Assembly: GCA_951799405.1 (NCBI GenBank)
Contig: OX637334.1
Location: forward strand, 8,928,001 to 8,992,000
Origin: Agapetus fuscipes
Taxonomy: Eukaryota; Arthropoda; Insecta; Trichoptera; Glossosomatidae
Reading direction: 5' to 3'
Length of the DNA: 64,000 bases
Part shown: one piece after another, positions 35,600-45,200 of the stretch
Layout of the letters: each line of letters starts with the position of its first letter
Position numbering within the stretch: position 1 is the first letter of the stretch
Made by a program: the position numbers and the translations under genes
Notes under the pieces: generated by a model
Databases searched by the model: none
The model's input: the letters and a program-made list of their open reading frames with translations, nothing else
What the model was told of the DNA's origin: nothing

Positions 35600-36050
35600 A
35601 AGAAAACACGTGGTCAAAAAAGTAAACAAGAGGCCACGAGACAAGAAATCAACAATGAAGTGAAAAGAGAACGAAAAGGGAATAAAATAATACTAATGAA
35701 TTTAAATAAGCAGCAAAAATAAATGACGCACAATACTTAACGAATATTGAGGTTAGGTTACCACGTGGCTATTTCCAATGAAGAAAAAAAGCCTAAAAAA
35801 CAACAAAAAACAATGAATTATTACAAATTCTCTTGTTTTAAAGGTTAAAACTAAAACGCGGAACAAAATAGATATTAAAGTTAACGTTAAACACGAGAGA
35901 AGCGAGAAAAAATAGAATTTACAAATTAGATAACCACGTGTTCACACCACGTGGTTATTTCTGAAGAAAAAAAAACGCGTAAATACAACAAAAACAATGA
36001 ATTATTTAAAATTCTCTTGTTTTATAACACGGACACTAAACACGTGGAAC
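35600..36050 (-). repeat. Family-2 LINE 5' UTR repeats with five CACGTG boxes
   Basis: A unit from ccacgtgg through acaatgaattatt and aattctcttgtttta occurs at about 35760-35855 and again at about 35947-36030. CACGTG is found at 35607, 35762, 35935, 35948 and 36041. This suggests promoter monomers with E-box sites. Confidence 0.7.
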
Positions 36051-36490
36051 AAATTAAGGTACTTCAATCGCAAAGTAATGCCTTTAAGTAATTTAAATTA
36101 ATAAAAAACACAGAGCAGCGTTGGACATGTCCGCACGCCACGGCAACTGGATGAAAAGTCCAGCTGCCGTGTGTGATCTTTAAATTTTCAGCGTCGCTCA
36201 GTTTTCGCGTCATTTTTTTATTCTGTGCGACGCAGCATGGTTACCGTACAATACAGCGACAGCGACTGACTCCGGCATTTACACAGCGTCAGTTGTACTG
36301 GCGCGGGTGGTGTGGGTAGTGACTGACGTTGAAAAATATCAGGCGGCAATATTGAAGTCAGTTACTATCGCGACAGAAACTGTCGCTTCAGTACTGACTT
36401 GAATCAACTTACACGATCGCAGTGCTAGGTCAGTACTGACTCGGCATTGGATTGACGACAGCTACTGACCCTGTATAAATTTGCCTTTAA

Positions 36491-36802
36491 GGCCGATTCA
36501 TACTGGGTCAGACGCTGTCGTCAGTCCACTGCTGAGTTAGTGCTGACCTGGCACTGCCATCGTGTAAATTGATTCAAGTCAGTACTGACGCGATAGTTAC
36601 TGTCGCGACAGAAACTGACTTAATTTTTTTTTTGCTGTTTTCGAGAATTCATTTTTTCGCACTGACTTTACGAACGTGTGTGCACCCTAAGAAATATACT
36701 CGACTACTGACTCTGTGTAAATATACAGTTTTCGAGTCAATTTTTCGAGTCAGTTTTCGGCGCCAGTACTGACGACAGCTACTGAACCAGTATAAATCGG
36801 CC
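36491..36802. mobile_element. MITE derived from the neighbouring Harbinger
   Basis: The 312-bp element GGCCGATTCATACTGGG...CAGTATAAATCGGCC is flanked by TTAA on both sides. Its right half is an inverted copy of the left end of the Harbinger element up to its ATG (gtgcgaaaaaatgaattctc). Its left half matches that element's right end. It is therefore an internal-deletion derivative in opposite orientation. Confidence 0.85.
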
Positions 36803-36814
36803 TTAACTTTTTGC

Positions 36815-37105
36815 CACGTTGTCACAGAAGGGGTCGCATGTGGTGAGGGAACCCATTTGTTTTTACAGATAAGGGGGCTGGCTTTACGTCATCCACTTAA
36901 GTTGAAGTGGGAATTTCCCAGAACCCGAGGGGGCTAGTATTAATTTCTTGTGGAGGCCAAATGAGCCTTGCCGGTATTTTATTTTGTGTTTAAAATAAAC
37001 ACCGCTATGGGAAATCATTTCTGATATCTCTGGTGGCATTCGAACTCGAGTCCTCAGCATGGAGTGCGAGCACTTTACCAATTGAGGTATCGATCGGACC
37101 GTGTT
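36815..37105 (-). mobile_element. tRNA-derived SINE, copy 2
   Basis: Minus strand: a head with A box-like TACCTCAATTGGTA and B box-like GAGTTCGAATGCC and an anticodon-type loop ACTCCAT. The shared body (cagaaatgatttcccata, ggtgttta, aaacacaaaataaaata) and end (gcatgcgaccccttctgtga) match copy 1 at 20418. Confidence 0.85.
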
Positions 37106-37395
37106 GTTTATTATAGAATTACATTTCAAGAAATGTAAACAAGCTTTCGAAGTCCAATAAGTGAAAAAAGAAATTCAATGCCTTTGATGAATCCTTTTTT
37201 TAAAAAAATAACTTTTCTTGACTAATAAATTGTTATTAGGCCGACCTTGTTTTCTTTAAAAAAATGTACATTTTTGTCAATAGGGTTTGGAATTGGAATA
37301 CACAATATTGTGCCATCACCCAGCCGGTTTTCTAGGTAAAAGACAAATATTTTGTTATTGGTTGCTAAGGACAGCATTCCCATACACGACTAACG

Positions 37396-37680
37396 TTTGA
37401 AATGAATGATGATAGACTAACAAAGTATGTATACAAAGAAAGTTTGAAAGGAAAAAGAGGGAAGGGACGACTGAGAAAAGTATGGAGTGATCAGATTGAG
37501 GAGATTGTGAAAGAATGGGATATACAAAGTGAGCGTAAAAGAAGAAAATGCATGAAAAAGGTGATGGATATGAATGAATTGAAAGAGGTATGTAAGGATA
37601 GGAAAAAATGGAGGCAACTCTGCAGAGGCTCTGGCCACCCCTAGCGGAATGGCGACAGAGTTACAGTTACAGTAACAGTT
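37396..37680 (+). mobile_element. Family-2 LINE 3' fragment
   Basis: An open 80-codon piece from MNDDRLTKYVYKESLKGKRG to GSGHP with stop at 37644. The short 3' UTR and a (TACAGT)n tail follow. Very close to the C-terminus of the copy at 31546-32518. Confidence 0.9.
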
Positions 37681-37971
37681 ACCGAAAAAATGGTTCCGAA
37701 TTCAAAAATATTTCAACCTCTTTGTTTTTTCACAAGTTTGTGCAGAAAGATAAGCCAAAACCTGATTTTAGACAAAAAGTGGACTTGATACCTTTAAGCT
37801 CTGAGGTCCAGAAAAGTGTAGTACACTTTACAGCGATCAACTGCTTACGTCCCGCCATGTTTTATAACTCTCTATCTTCAAACAGACGCCCGTTGAGTCT
37901 GCAGGCCCCTTTTTTTTATAAAAGCACAAATGTCGTGTAGGTACTTTAATATGATTAGACTTTCTTTATAT

Positions 37972-38444
37972 TGTTACGAAATTAGGGTTCAATTGTCTTC
38001 AAATTAAAAATACACAGGTCTTCTTCAATAGTTATTTATTTTACACAGTTACAAAATTTATTTTCACACTACTTTCTCGATTATTCCATTGGTTTCGGTT
38101 CACTGATCAGATGGCTTCGATGTGTTTGTTAGTCGCTATGATACTGGCCCGCTCTGCAGGCCATTCGCACCTTTATACTCTTCAGAGCAGTATGATCCAG
38201 AACTAAAGTCGCCAGACGGTTCCAGAGTAATTATTACTTCTCGACGCTTCACGTACTACCTAGAGATACAACCAAAATCCTACCTACAAATGTAATACAG
38301 AATTCCTATAATTATAACAAGTACCTACTTAGCCTAGAGAATTCTACACTTATACACAATTATCGATCCTACCTACCTATACCTATGAGGACTCTTATAA
38401 CTATAACTACCCATACTTATTTCAATATTTATATTTACATAACA
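37972..38444 (-). repeat. 3' LTR of the Gag-macrodomain element
   Basis: 473 bp, apparently identical to 41406-41878. On the minus strand it contains GAGTATAAAGG (TATA box) and GTAAAATAAATAAC (poly(A) signal). The stop codon of the gene is directly adjacent. Confidence 0.95.
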
Positions 38445-40742
38445 CTACCCCCCACCTAGACTGTTTCGTCCCGGAACAGTCTTGACTCTGTGTAGGTAGG
38501 GGCATGCTGATCCACGTCGACACCCTGTGGTCAGGAAGAAGTGGCAGTCCACGGATTTCTCCCCACTGGCTCTCGGCTGCGCTTGCTCGCAGCACACCAT
38601 GACGCTGATGCCGACTCCCGAGAACACTGCTTCAATCATACTCCGGATTATCCGCCAGTCTCGATTAGCGCGGCCGCCACCCATCTTCGGTATTGCCAGA
38701 CGCGCCTGCTGATCCTCCAACATGTAGTCACGCAGCTCAACAAGGCCGTCCCACAATGCCTTGTAGTCCTCTTCCAGGTTGCTGGAATCCGGGACAACCA
38801 GGCAGTATGCTTGTTGACGCCCCTTCGGTAGTCTCAGAGCTCTTCCTTGCGGGCTGCTCGAGGGTTGCGGTTCTCCGAATTTGTATCGGAAGACCCGTGC
38901 AATTCCTCTAGACATATCTAGATCTTCCGGTACACTGCATGCCAGTGTGTGGTCCCTAGTGACCTCAAATAAGTCCTTGTGGACTTCTGTGGTCACTCCA
39001 TGGCGAATCTTCTGTCCCTCTTGCACCTTGCTCCAGAACGTCTCAAACAGGGGCGCTTCTTTGGATGCGACGCATTTTTGTACTCTCTGGGCGGGCTGGT
39101 CATTGTTTGACCACTTTGCTCTTTGAGTTGGCCAGTGGTTATCCTTCATTCGAGCTCCCGCCTCCTTGGTGTTGCTGATCTTGGACTCCAGGTTGGCGAT
39201 GGTGTCCTTCGTCCTGGGCCCCTGCCCAGCTTCCAGCTGCTGGAGCTTAGTCTTAAGCCCCTTGTTCTGTCTCTCCAGGCTCAGCACAGTCTCGTGCAAC
39301 TCGTCCCTCTCGGCCTCCGCTGTTCGCCGGACCCTTTCACTGCTGGCCAAGTTCTTCGTCAGCTGCCTGTTCTCCGTCTCCATGACTTTGACCTTTCTCT
39401 CGGCATCCTGGAGCTGTTTCCTCAGCCGTTTGTTCATCTCCATGGTGGTCTCTACATCCTTGCGGTCGTCTTCCAATTTCTCCGGTCCTTGAGACTTTGG
39501 GCACCTCGCGCTCAGGTGTCCTTGCTGGCCACACGTCCAGCAGTGCGCCTTCTGTCTCGTTGGCTCAAGTTGCTGCAGCACTTTTTCTATTATTTCCTCG
39601 GTTGTAGGTAGTTTGACCTCCTCTGCCTTGATTGCACAAACCCTGGCGTGGCCCCTGATGGACTGTTTGACAGCCTCAAATTCGAGAGCTCGGCTTAGCG
39701 CCTCGTTCAACGTCTTCGGAAGAGCCAGCTTCACTGCTTGCTGCGTCTCCCATTCTCTCAATCCGTTCAGGAACTTGTCCACTGCCAAGCTCTCGCAGAT
39801 GTCATCAGGGAATGTCGGGTAAGCGTCTCGCACTAGGTGGACGATGTCCATCTCAAACTCCTGGAGGCTCTCGTTGGGCTTCTGCACCCTTGTGTTCAGC
39901 TGCGACTTGTACAGCTGCTCCAGGCACTTGTGGCCATAGCGCATATCCAAGCGCTGCTTCAGCTGCCCAAAGTCACCACGGTTGTCCAGGGGTATGGCCT
40001 GCAGAACCCTGAGAGCGTCTCCTCGGAGCGACAGGCTGAGAACCGAAGCCTTCTTCTGCTGGCTCCAGGCTCCCATCATGGCAGCCGTCTCAAAGAGGGT
40101 CAAATACTCCTCCCACGACGTCTTCCCGTCGAAGGTCGGAAGGTTGTGCTTCGCCAGCGAAGGGTCGTCATCCCCTCTAGTGACCCTGGTTGGAGTTGAG
40201 CATCCCTGTTCGATCTCGTCGTGAAGGCCTTTGGGGGATATCCTGGTGGACTCCATCTGGCACTTGTCAGCCAGCTCGGCACGCAGACGGTCTTCCAGGT
40301 TTGACATCCGAGTCTCCATTTCCCCCTTCAGGGCCGAGAGGTTGGTTGTCATCTTCTCCTCCATTTCTCCTTTTAGGGTTGTGAGATTCTTATTGAGGTC
40401 CTCCTTCAGGGTAGTGAGGCTGTCAGCCATCTCCACCTTCAGGCTGGTCATCTTTTCCTCTAGGGTCTTGGCGTTGTCAGCCATCTCAGTCTTCAGTCCT
40501 GTCAGGTTGCTGGTTAGCTCCTCCTTCATGGACTTTGTGATGCTGATATTTAGCTCGTCCAAGGCGCGGTCCCCTCCAGACGCCATGACAAAATATGCCG
40601 GGTCTTCGCCTGATTGTTCCAAGGCCTCTATGAGGCGTGCTTGTAAGGCTGCCTTTCCTCCTGAGGTCTCCAGGTCCCTCTCCAGAAGCTCATTTTTAAG
40701 CTCAGTGACTTTGAGGTCCTTGACGTTCACTTTAGTTGCCAT
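38445..40742 (-). CDS. SAP-Gag-CCHC-macrodomain-CCCH protein, 765 aa
   Basis: From ATG at 40742: a SAP-like motif (about 6-42, VTELKNELLERDLETSGGKA), a long heptad/11-mer coiled coil (about 60-160, LTTLKGEMEEKM-type units), and a retrotransposon Gag/capsid domain (about 195-355). A CCHC knuckle follows (C401, C404, H409, C414), then a second coiled coil (about 422-505). Residues about 583-716 align with OARD1/TARG1-like macrodomains: VHKDLFEVTRDHTLACSVPE, LDMSRGIARVFRYKFG, YKALWDGLVELRDYMLE, LAIPKMGGG. A CCCH finger ends it (C733, C741, C747, H751). The usual macrodomain GLD aspartate is replaced (GGGRANRDW), so binding may exceed hydrolysis. Inferred role: particle protein with RNA/DNA binding, and ADP-ribose recognition that could counter or use host ADP-ribosylation. 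A captured host gene is less likely, because LTRs, PBS and PPT frame it. Confidence 0.9.
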   Translation of the reverse strand: MATKVNVKDLKVTELKNELLERDLETSGGKAALQARLIEALEQSGEDPAYFVMASGGDRALDELNISITKSMKEELTSNLTGLKTEMADNAKTLEEKMTSLKVEMADSLTTLKEDLNKNLTTLKGEMEEKMTTNLSALKGEMETRMSNLEDRLRAELADKCQMESTRISPKGLHDEIEQGCSTPTRVTRGDDDPSLAKHNLPTFDGKTSWEEYLTLFETAAMMGAWSQQKKASVLSLSLRGDALRVLQAIPLDNRGDFGQLKQRLDMRYGHKCLEQLYKSQLNTRVQKPNESLQEFEMDIVHLVRDAYPTFPDDICESLAVDKFLNGLREWETQQAVKLALPKTLNEALSRALEFEAVKQSIRGHARVCAIKAEEVKLPTTEEIIEKVLQQLEPTRQKAHCWTCGQQGHLSARCPKSQGPEKLEDDRKDVETTMEMNKRLRKQLQDAERKVKVMETENRQLTKNLASSERVRRTAEAERDELHETVLSLERQNKGLKTKLQQLEAGQGPRTKDTIANLESKISNTKEAGARMKDNHWPTQRAKWSNNDQPAQRVQKCVASKEAPLFETFWSKVQEGQKIRHGVTTEVHKDLFEVTRDHTLACSVPEDLDMSRGIARVFRYKFGEPQPSSSPQGRALRLPKGRQQAYCLVVPDSSNLEEDYKALWDGLVELRDYMLEDQQARLAIPKMGGGRANRDWRIIRSMIEAVFSGVGISVMVCCEQAQPRASGEKSVDCHFFLTTGCRRGSACPYLHRVKTVPGRNSLGGG

Positions 40743-41405
40743 TTTTTTCAAAATTTACGTCAAAACAAAAATATTTTCAAATTTATTTAATACAAGTTTT
40801 GAGTTTTATATATCTAGCTGTTTTGAATACGTACTTTAGCAAAAATAATATTTTTTTCTGATTACACTGATTGGTAGGTACTGTCTTTTAATATTTATTT
40901 TTAAATCACCAATATTTTGAACATAATAATGTCTGATAGTACATAATTATTTATTTCGTCTCAAGTCTTTCAAACACACAGGTAGGTACTTAATGTACAT
41001 TCACACACTTGTAAACAAAGGATAGTTATTCAAAAACTTTTTCTCGATGAATCTGGAACGTTCTTTTGTAATATTTTTCAAGATTTTTATTTATTTATTT
41101 TATTTTTTTAATCACACACAATAATAAAAAAACTATGGTCCAATTTGATGACTTTCTCAATGCGGTAAAATAGTCATTATGTTATGTCCAGAATTATGTC
41201 CCATATGATGTTCCAGAATTTATAAGCAACTTGCTTTTGCGTCTTTTCTTTTAACAAAAATTTATTTAAACACTTGTTTTCACAAAAGTCAGTTCACACA
41301 AAGTTCAATTTGAATAAAGTTCATTTTAACACTATTTAATTTATTTTATTTATTTTTAGACAGAAGATCTTAATTTTTCTTGACAATTCCGCACCTGACG
41401 CCAAT
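40743..41405 (-). promoter_or_regulatory. Leader of the Gag-macrodomain element
   Basis: AT-rich untranslated leader between the 5' LTR and the ATG. The first bases on the minus strand (ATTGGCGTCAGGTGCGG) are a plausible primer-binding site. No other coding sequence was found. Confidence 0.6.
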
Positions 41406-41878
41406 TGTTACGAAATTAGGGTTCAATTGTCTTCAAATTAAAAATACACAGGTCTTCTTCAATAGTTATTTATTTTACACAGTTACAAAATTTATTTTCA
41501 CACTACTTTCTCGATTATTCCATTGGTTTCGGTTCACTGATCAGATGGCTTCGATGTGTTTGTTAGTCGCTATGATACTGGCCCGCTCTGCAGGCCATTC
41601 GCACCTTTATACTCTTCAGAGCAGTATGATCCAGAACTAAAGTCGCCAGACGGTTCCAGAGTAATTATTACTTCTCGACGCTTCACGTACTACCTAGAGA
41701 TACAACCAAAATCCTACCTACAAATGTAATACAGAATTCCTATAATTATAACAAGTACCTACTTAGCCTAGAGAATTCTACACTTATACACAATTATCGA
41801 TCCTACCTACCTATACCTATGAGGACTCTTATAACTATAACTACCCATACTTATTTCAATATTTATATTTACATAACA
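41406..41878 (-). repeat. 5' LTR of the Gag-macrodomain element
   Basis: 473 bp, apparently identical to the 3' LTR, with the TATA box and poly(A) signal in element orientation. Flanked outside by ATAT. Confidence 0.95.
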
Positions 41879-41882
41879 ATAT

Positions 41883-42216
41883 GCTTTTTATTGTTTTTTC
41901 GGGTCTTGACCATGGTCAATTGCTTTGTCTTCTTGATTTCGTTGCGTAATGAAATCTGTGTGCAAAATCTTTGAATGAGAGATGAATAAAATGGATCAAG
42001 CCATGGTCAAGATGAAGGATAATAATATAAAGTATCAAAAATGTATTAATGGAACCGGTTTTCAAAAATATATCTTACAGCCCTAGTCAATAAAATAATC
42101 ACCTAACTTCACTCGACAAGCATGTATTTGCACAGCGCGCAATATGTCAGTTCGCGAAGTTGCTCAACGTCACAGCGCCTGTCAGAAAACCGTGTTTGGA
42201 TAAAAAAAAAAGCAGC
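41883..42216 (+). promoter_or_regulatory. TARS promoter and 5' UTR region
   Basis: Sequence between the LTR element and the TARS ATG. It becomes less AT-rich near 42110-42200 (cagcgcgcaatatg, cacagcgcctg). No TATA box is obvious. The LTR element sits only about 340 bp upstream of the start codon. Confidence 0.45.
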
Positions 42217-42267
42217 ATGGGTGATAGTGTGGTTGACGAATTAGAGAAAATTAACTTAAACGAAAAG
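42217..42267 (+). CDS. TARS1: TARS exon 1 (probable; GC donor)
   Basis: ATG at 42217 in cagcATGG context codes [17 protein letters not shown]. The frame would then reach a stop two codons later, but AAG|GCATGA gives a GC-type donor in phase 0 with the next exon, yielding [14 protein letters not shown]. If wrong, translation would begin at the exon 2 ATG (43995). Confidence 0.55.
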
Positions 42268-45200
42268 GCATGAACCTCTTATTCATAAAGTAACATGTTG
42301 AACGTTATTTCGCGCTCGCAAATCCGCTGCGTTTCATTCTTATCCAGGGAATACACCTCGTTGGGCGATAGGACTCCATTCGACCGCCGCATTGTGGTGT
42401 GCTGTCAATACTTTAAATTGTGAAAATAACATAGTAGTGATTTAGTTTTCCCTCAATTAACTGTCATTTTACCGTCCAAACGGTGATATTGATATATATT
42501 TTCAGCCATAACCTCTTCATGTAAACGTGCCTCATTTACCTGTATAGGTACTCCTTAATACAAATTTGCTTGTTCAGTTGCATGACGCAATCTATAACTG
42601 AATGCACATAATGTATTGATGACATGACTTTTGATTGGCACATTTTCAAAAAAAGAATTAAAGCAAAATAAGATAAACATTCCTTTTTTTAATTTTTAAA
42701 TTTGATTTTGGAATACAAAAGTGAATTCAAAAAAAGAATAATGCACTCTTATTTAAACTGCACGTCTATGTGTGCAATTTTTTACCACTTTATCCCCTAA
42801 TCTATAGCGTAGCATATTTTCTCTGTTACCAAATGAATAGATGATGATGATGATTTGTATAGCGCCGTTTCGTGACTGCTGTCACTGCAAGGGCGCTTTC
42901 AGGCTTGACGCGGCGGTGAAGGATCTTATTTCTTGTAAAGACTGAGTATACCAAGCTGGTCCTAAGACTTGGGCTGCAAAAAAAGGTCAAATATTGTCTT
43001 GATACCCTCAGATTTCAACCCAAGAGTTCCAACTTAAAAAGCGGATACTCTACCAGCTGCACTATTGACCAGTACTTCCAAGTATAAAACTTCATGGCAA
43101 AACTCAATCATAGCATTTACCTAAATGTGTGGAAAGTAAAACAGCGCTTGTGATCATTTAATTAAAATAAATATGACTGGCAAGATTAGCAAATTCTTCA
43201 TTTATTGGGCCGTTCACAGGTGGTGATCCAATCTCTCACATCCACTGAACTGCTCTTGGCGTAGCTTCGTGGAGGTCTTTCAGGCCAGGAGGGTGTCTTC
43301 TGGTGGGGCCCATCGCCGCTATGTGCTAGACAGTCTAGTTCTCCGCTCCATAGTCGCATCCTAGAGATGGAGCAGGAAGTTGCAACAACCTTGTTTAGTG
43401 CGGACCCAGTTTAAAGTCGTCTAGGTACATAGCTCTTAGAAAATTGAATCTTGGGAGTTCCTGGTGTGGCAGAGTAATCAGTTTGTGGTTTTTTACATTT
43501 TGCTCCTTCCATATGGACTTACTGCGATCATCAATTGTCCGGATGGGATTTCTGGACTTGATGATGATTTGTAAAGTGCCGTTTTGTGGATTCTTTCACT
43601 GCAAGGGCGCTTGTAGAATTGATGTCGCGGCAAGGGGGTCTTCATTCCCTGTTTGAAGGATTCAGCACTTTTCCTGGCACACATGTCAGGGGGCAGCCGA
43701 TTCCAGGTGGACGGTCCTGCAATTGCGAACAAGCAGTCACCAAACAATGTGGTCAATATCTTCAAGACTTGAGTCATTTCTTTGGATGCTTGTGGATGAA
43801 AGTAAAGAGAAAAAACAAGGTGTACTGAGCTTTCACAAGAAATGAGAACTGACTCTGTTGGCATCAGGAAAGCCCCTAGTTAAAAGTCAAATGTTTTTTT
43901 TAAAACAATCAAAACACTATGGTTGAGTTTAAAAAGGTGAAGTTTTGTACTTGGGTACAGACTTTTTATTATTATTTTTTTTCAGAACCCTAAGATGAGT
44001 TCTAAAAAGGACAAAAAGGCAGGGAAGGGGGGTGAAGGCAATGCTAACATCAAGGAGATGAGTCCGTGGCCGGATTACATTGAAAAGAGGATCGCGCTTT
44101 GGGATAAGTTAAAGGCTAATTATTTGGCGGAGCTAGCTGCTAAACCTGATGTTAACATTGTGGTTACGTTGCCAGATGGGAAATTGATTGAAGGCAAGGC
44201 TTGGAAGACTACTCCATATGAAATTGCCATGGGGATCAGGTACCATTTTCTCTTGTTAATTATTCATAGGAGTTTCAATTTCTGCATCAAAAAAGTAGAC
44301 ATCTCATATATATCGACGCTTGAAAGGCAATCTTGACTAAGCGACACTGAGTAAACTTTACAGGAGAGCCATTTAAAGTTTTTTTTTTGAGAAAAAAAAT
44401 TGTAGAAATTTGACAACTTGTCGAATTAGAATCATTTCAAAAGCCTTGTACATATTTATTTTTTCGTTATTTAACGTCATTTAAATAAATAAGCGCGTAC
44501 TGTAAGTTACTTAAAAAATGTCGCTTAGATAAAAATTACCTCAATTTAAGAACAAGTAAAAATATCTAAGCGATCACCGTAAGATTTGCAACAACGAGTA
44601 AAAGTATCCAAGCGACCGTTGTTTTGTAAACAGAAACAAGTAAATTTAGGCATATCAACATATTTCACAATATAAGTACGGGAATAATTATCTATGGATA
44701 TATTGATGTCAAAAATATGTTAGGTAAATTTTCCTAAATATTTTAAATGCTTTCTAAGATCGTAGAAAATATAACTAACTTTAATGTAAGTTTCAAAGTT
44801 TCCCATCGTAAGCGACATTTCCCCACAACGTCCTCATAGAAAGGCCTATAATTAAATAAATGCAGTTTTAGATGATACAAACATATTTTTATTTGTGAAC
44901 ATATTTCTTAGACATGGATCAATTTAATCGATTTCGTCATCAAGAATGGTCAAATTAGAAGTAGAAGAAATAAGTTGTGTGAGGAGTCATATAACAGTGA
45001 TGGAATTATGCTTAGATAAGGAAATCTTTTCTTTTTGCTTACCTCGCAAGGGACACTGTGTGATGGGAAAAAATACACATTTTAGTAGATCTTTCAATTA
45101 TTTTATTGAGTAGGTAAGCAATATCTGGATTGTTGTAGGTATTCGAATAAATAAACATATTACAATTGGATGTTTATTTAATTATTACTGAATTAAAATT

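Larger units (their letters stand above)
31546..36119 (-). pseudogene. Near full-length family-2 LINE (APE-RT), nested insert
   Basis: Minus strand: a 5' UTR with tandem repeats (35484-36119), then ATG at 35483. The APE endonuclease has NIATLNVRGM, CVTETKMKGEG, LLSDMNGWVG, TVIDYIYM and SVGSDHHLL. One in-frame TAA at about 34029-34031 separates it from the RT ([25 protein letters not shown], to YKDV at about 33345). A family-1 LINE (32523-33340) splits the RT. RT resumes with RQGC, MSPW and [13 protein letters not shown], then a frameshift near 32200 and the C-terminal RWFGHVERM and GRPRKVW to a stop at 31585. The tail is (GTTACA)n. It is inactive but could be rebuilt by inference from few lesions. 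Confidence 0.9.
30900..36486 (+). mobile_element. PIF/Harbinger element split by a family-2 LINE
   Basis: The left end at about 30900 reads actgggtcagtagctgtcgt and the right end at about 36486 carries the inverted acagctactgaccctgtata. Left part 30900-31545 holds the start of the transposase gene. The right part (about 36120-36486) holds the other subterminal region. Between them lies a family-2 LINE of about 4.5 kb. Flanks TAA/TTAA fit a Harbinger TWA target, but the exact edge is ambiguous. Confidence 0.75.
37972..41878 (-). mobile_element. LTR element coding a Gag-macrodomain-CCCH protein, no pol
   Basis: Two apparently identical 473-bp LTRs (TGTTATGT...TTCGTAACA on the minus strand) bracket one long gene and a roughly 660-bp leader. 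A 4-bp ATAT duplication flanks the element (37968-37971, 41879-41882). A primer-binding-site-like ATTGGCGTCAGGTGC follows the 5' LTR and a purine run ggtggggggtag precedes the 3' LTR. No protease, RT or integrase exists, so it must depend on another element for copying. Identical LTRs mean recent movement. Confidence 0.95.

Noticed and set aside
39123..39611. 162-codon plus-strand frame
   Set aside because: Antisense shadow of the coiled-coil coding part of the Gag-macrodomain gene.
38445..40742. Captured host PARP- or macrodomain gene (processed pseudogene)
   Set aside because: LTRs, PBS, PPT and a Gag/CCHC core frame the same reading frame, which fits an element gene rather than a host mRNA copy.
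41380..41640. 86-codon plus-strand frame in the LTR
   Set aside because: It is an antisense frame within the LTR, repeated in part in the other LTR, and contains no recognisable domain.
43200..43450. Possible host exon on the minus strand
   Set aside because: GC-richer, but no splice sites, conservation or continuous frame could be supported.
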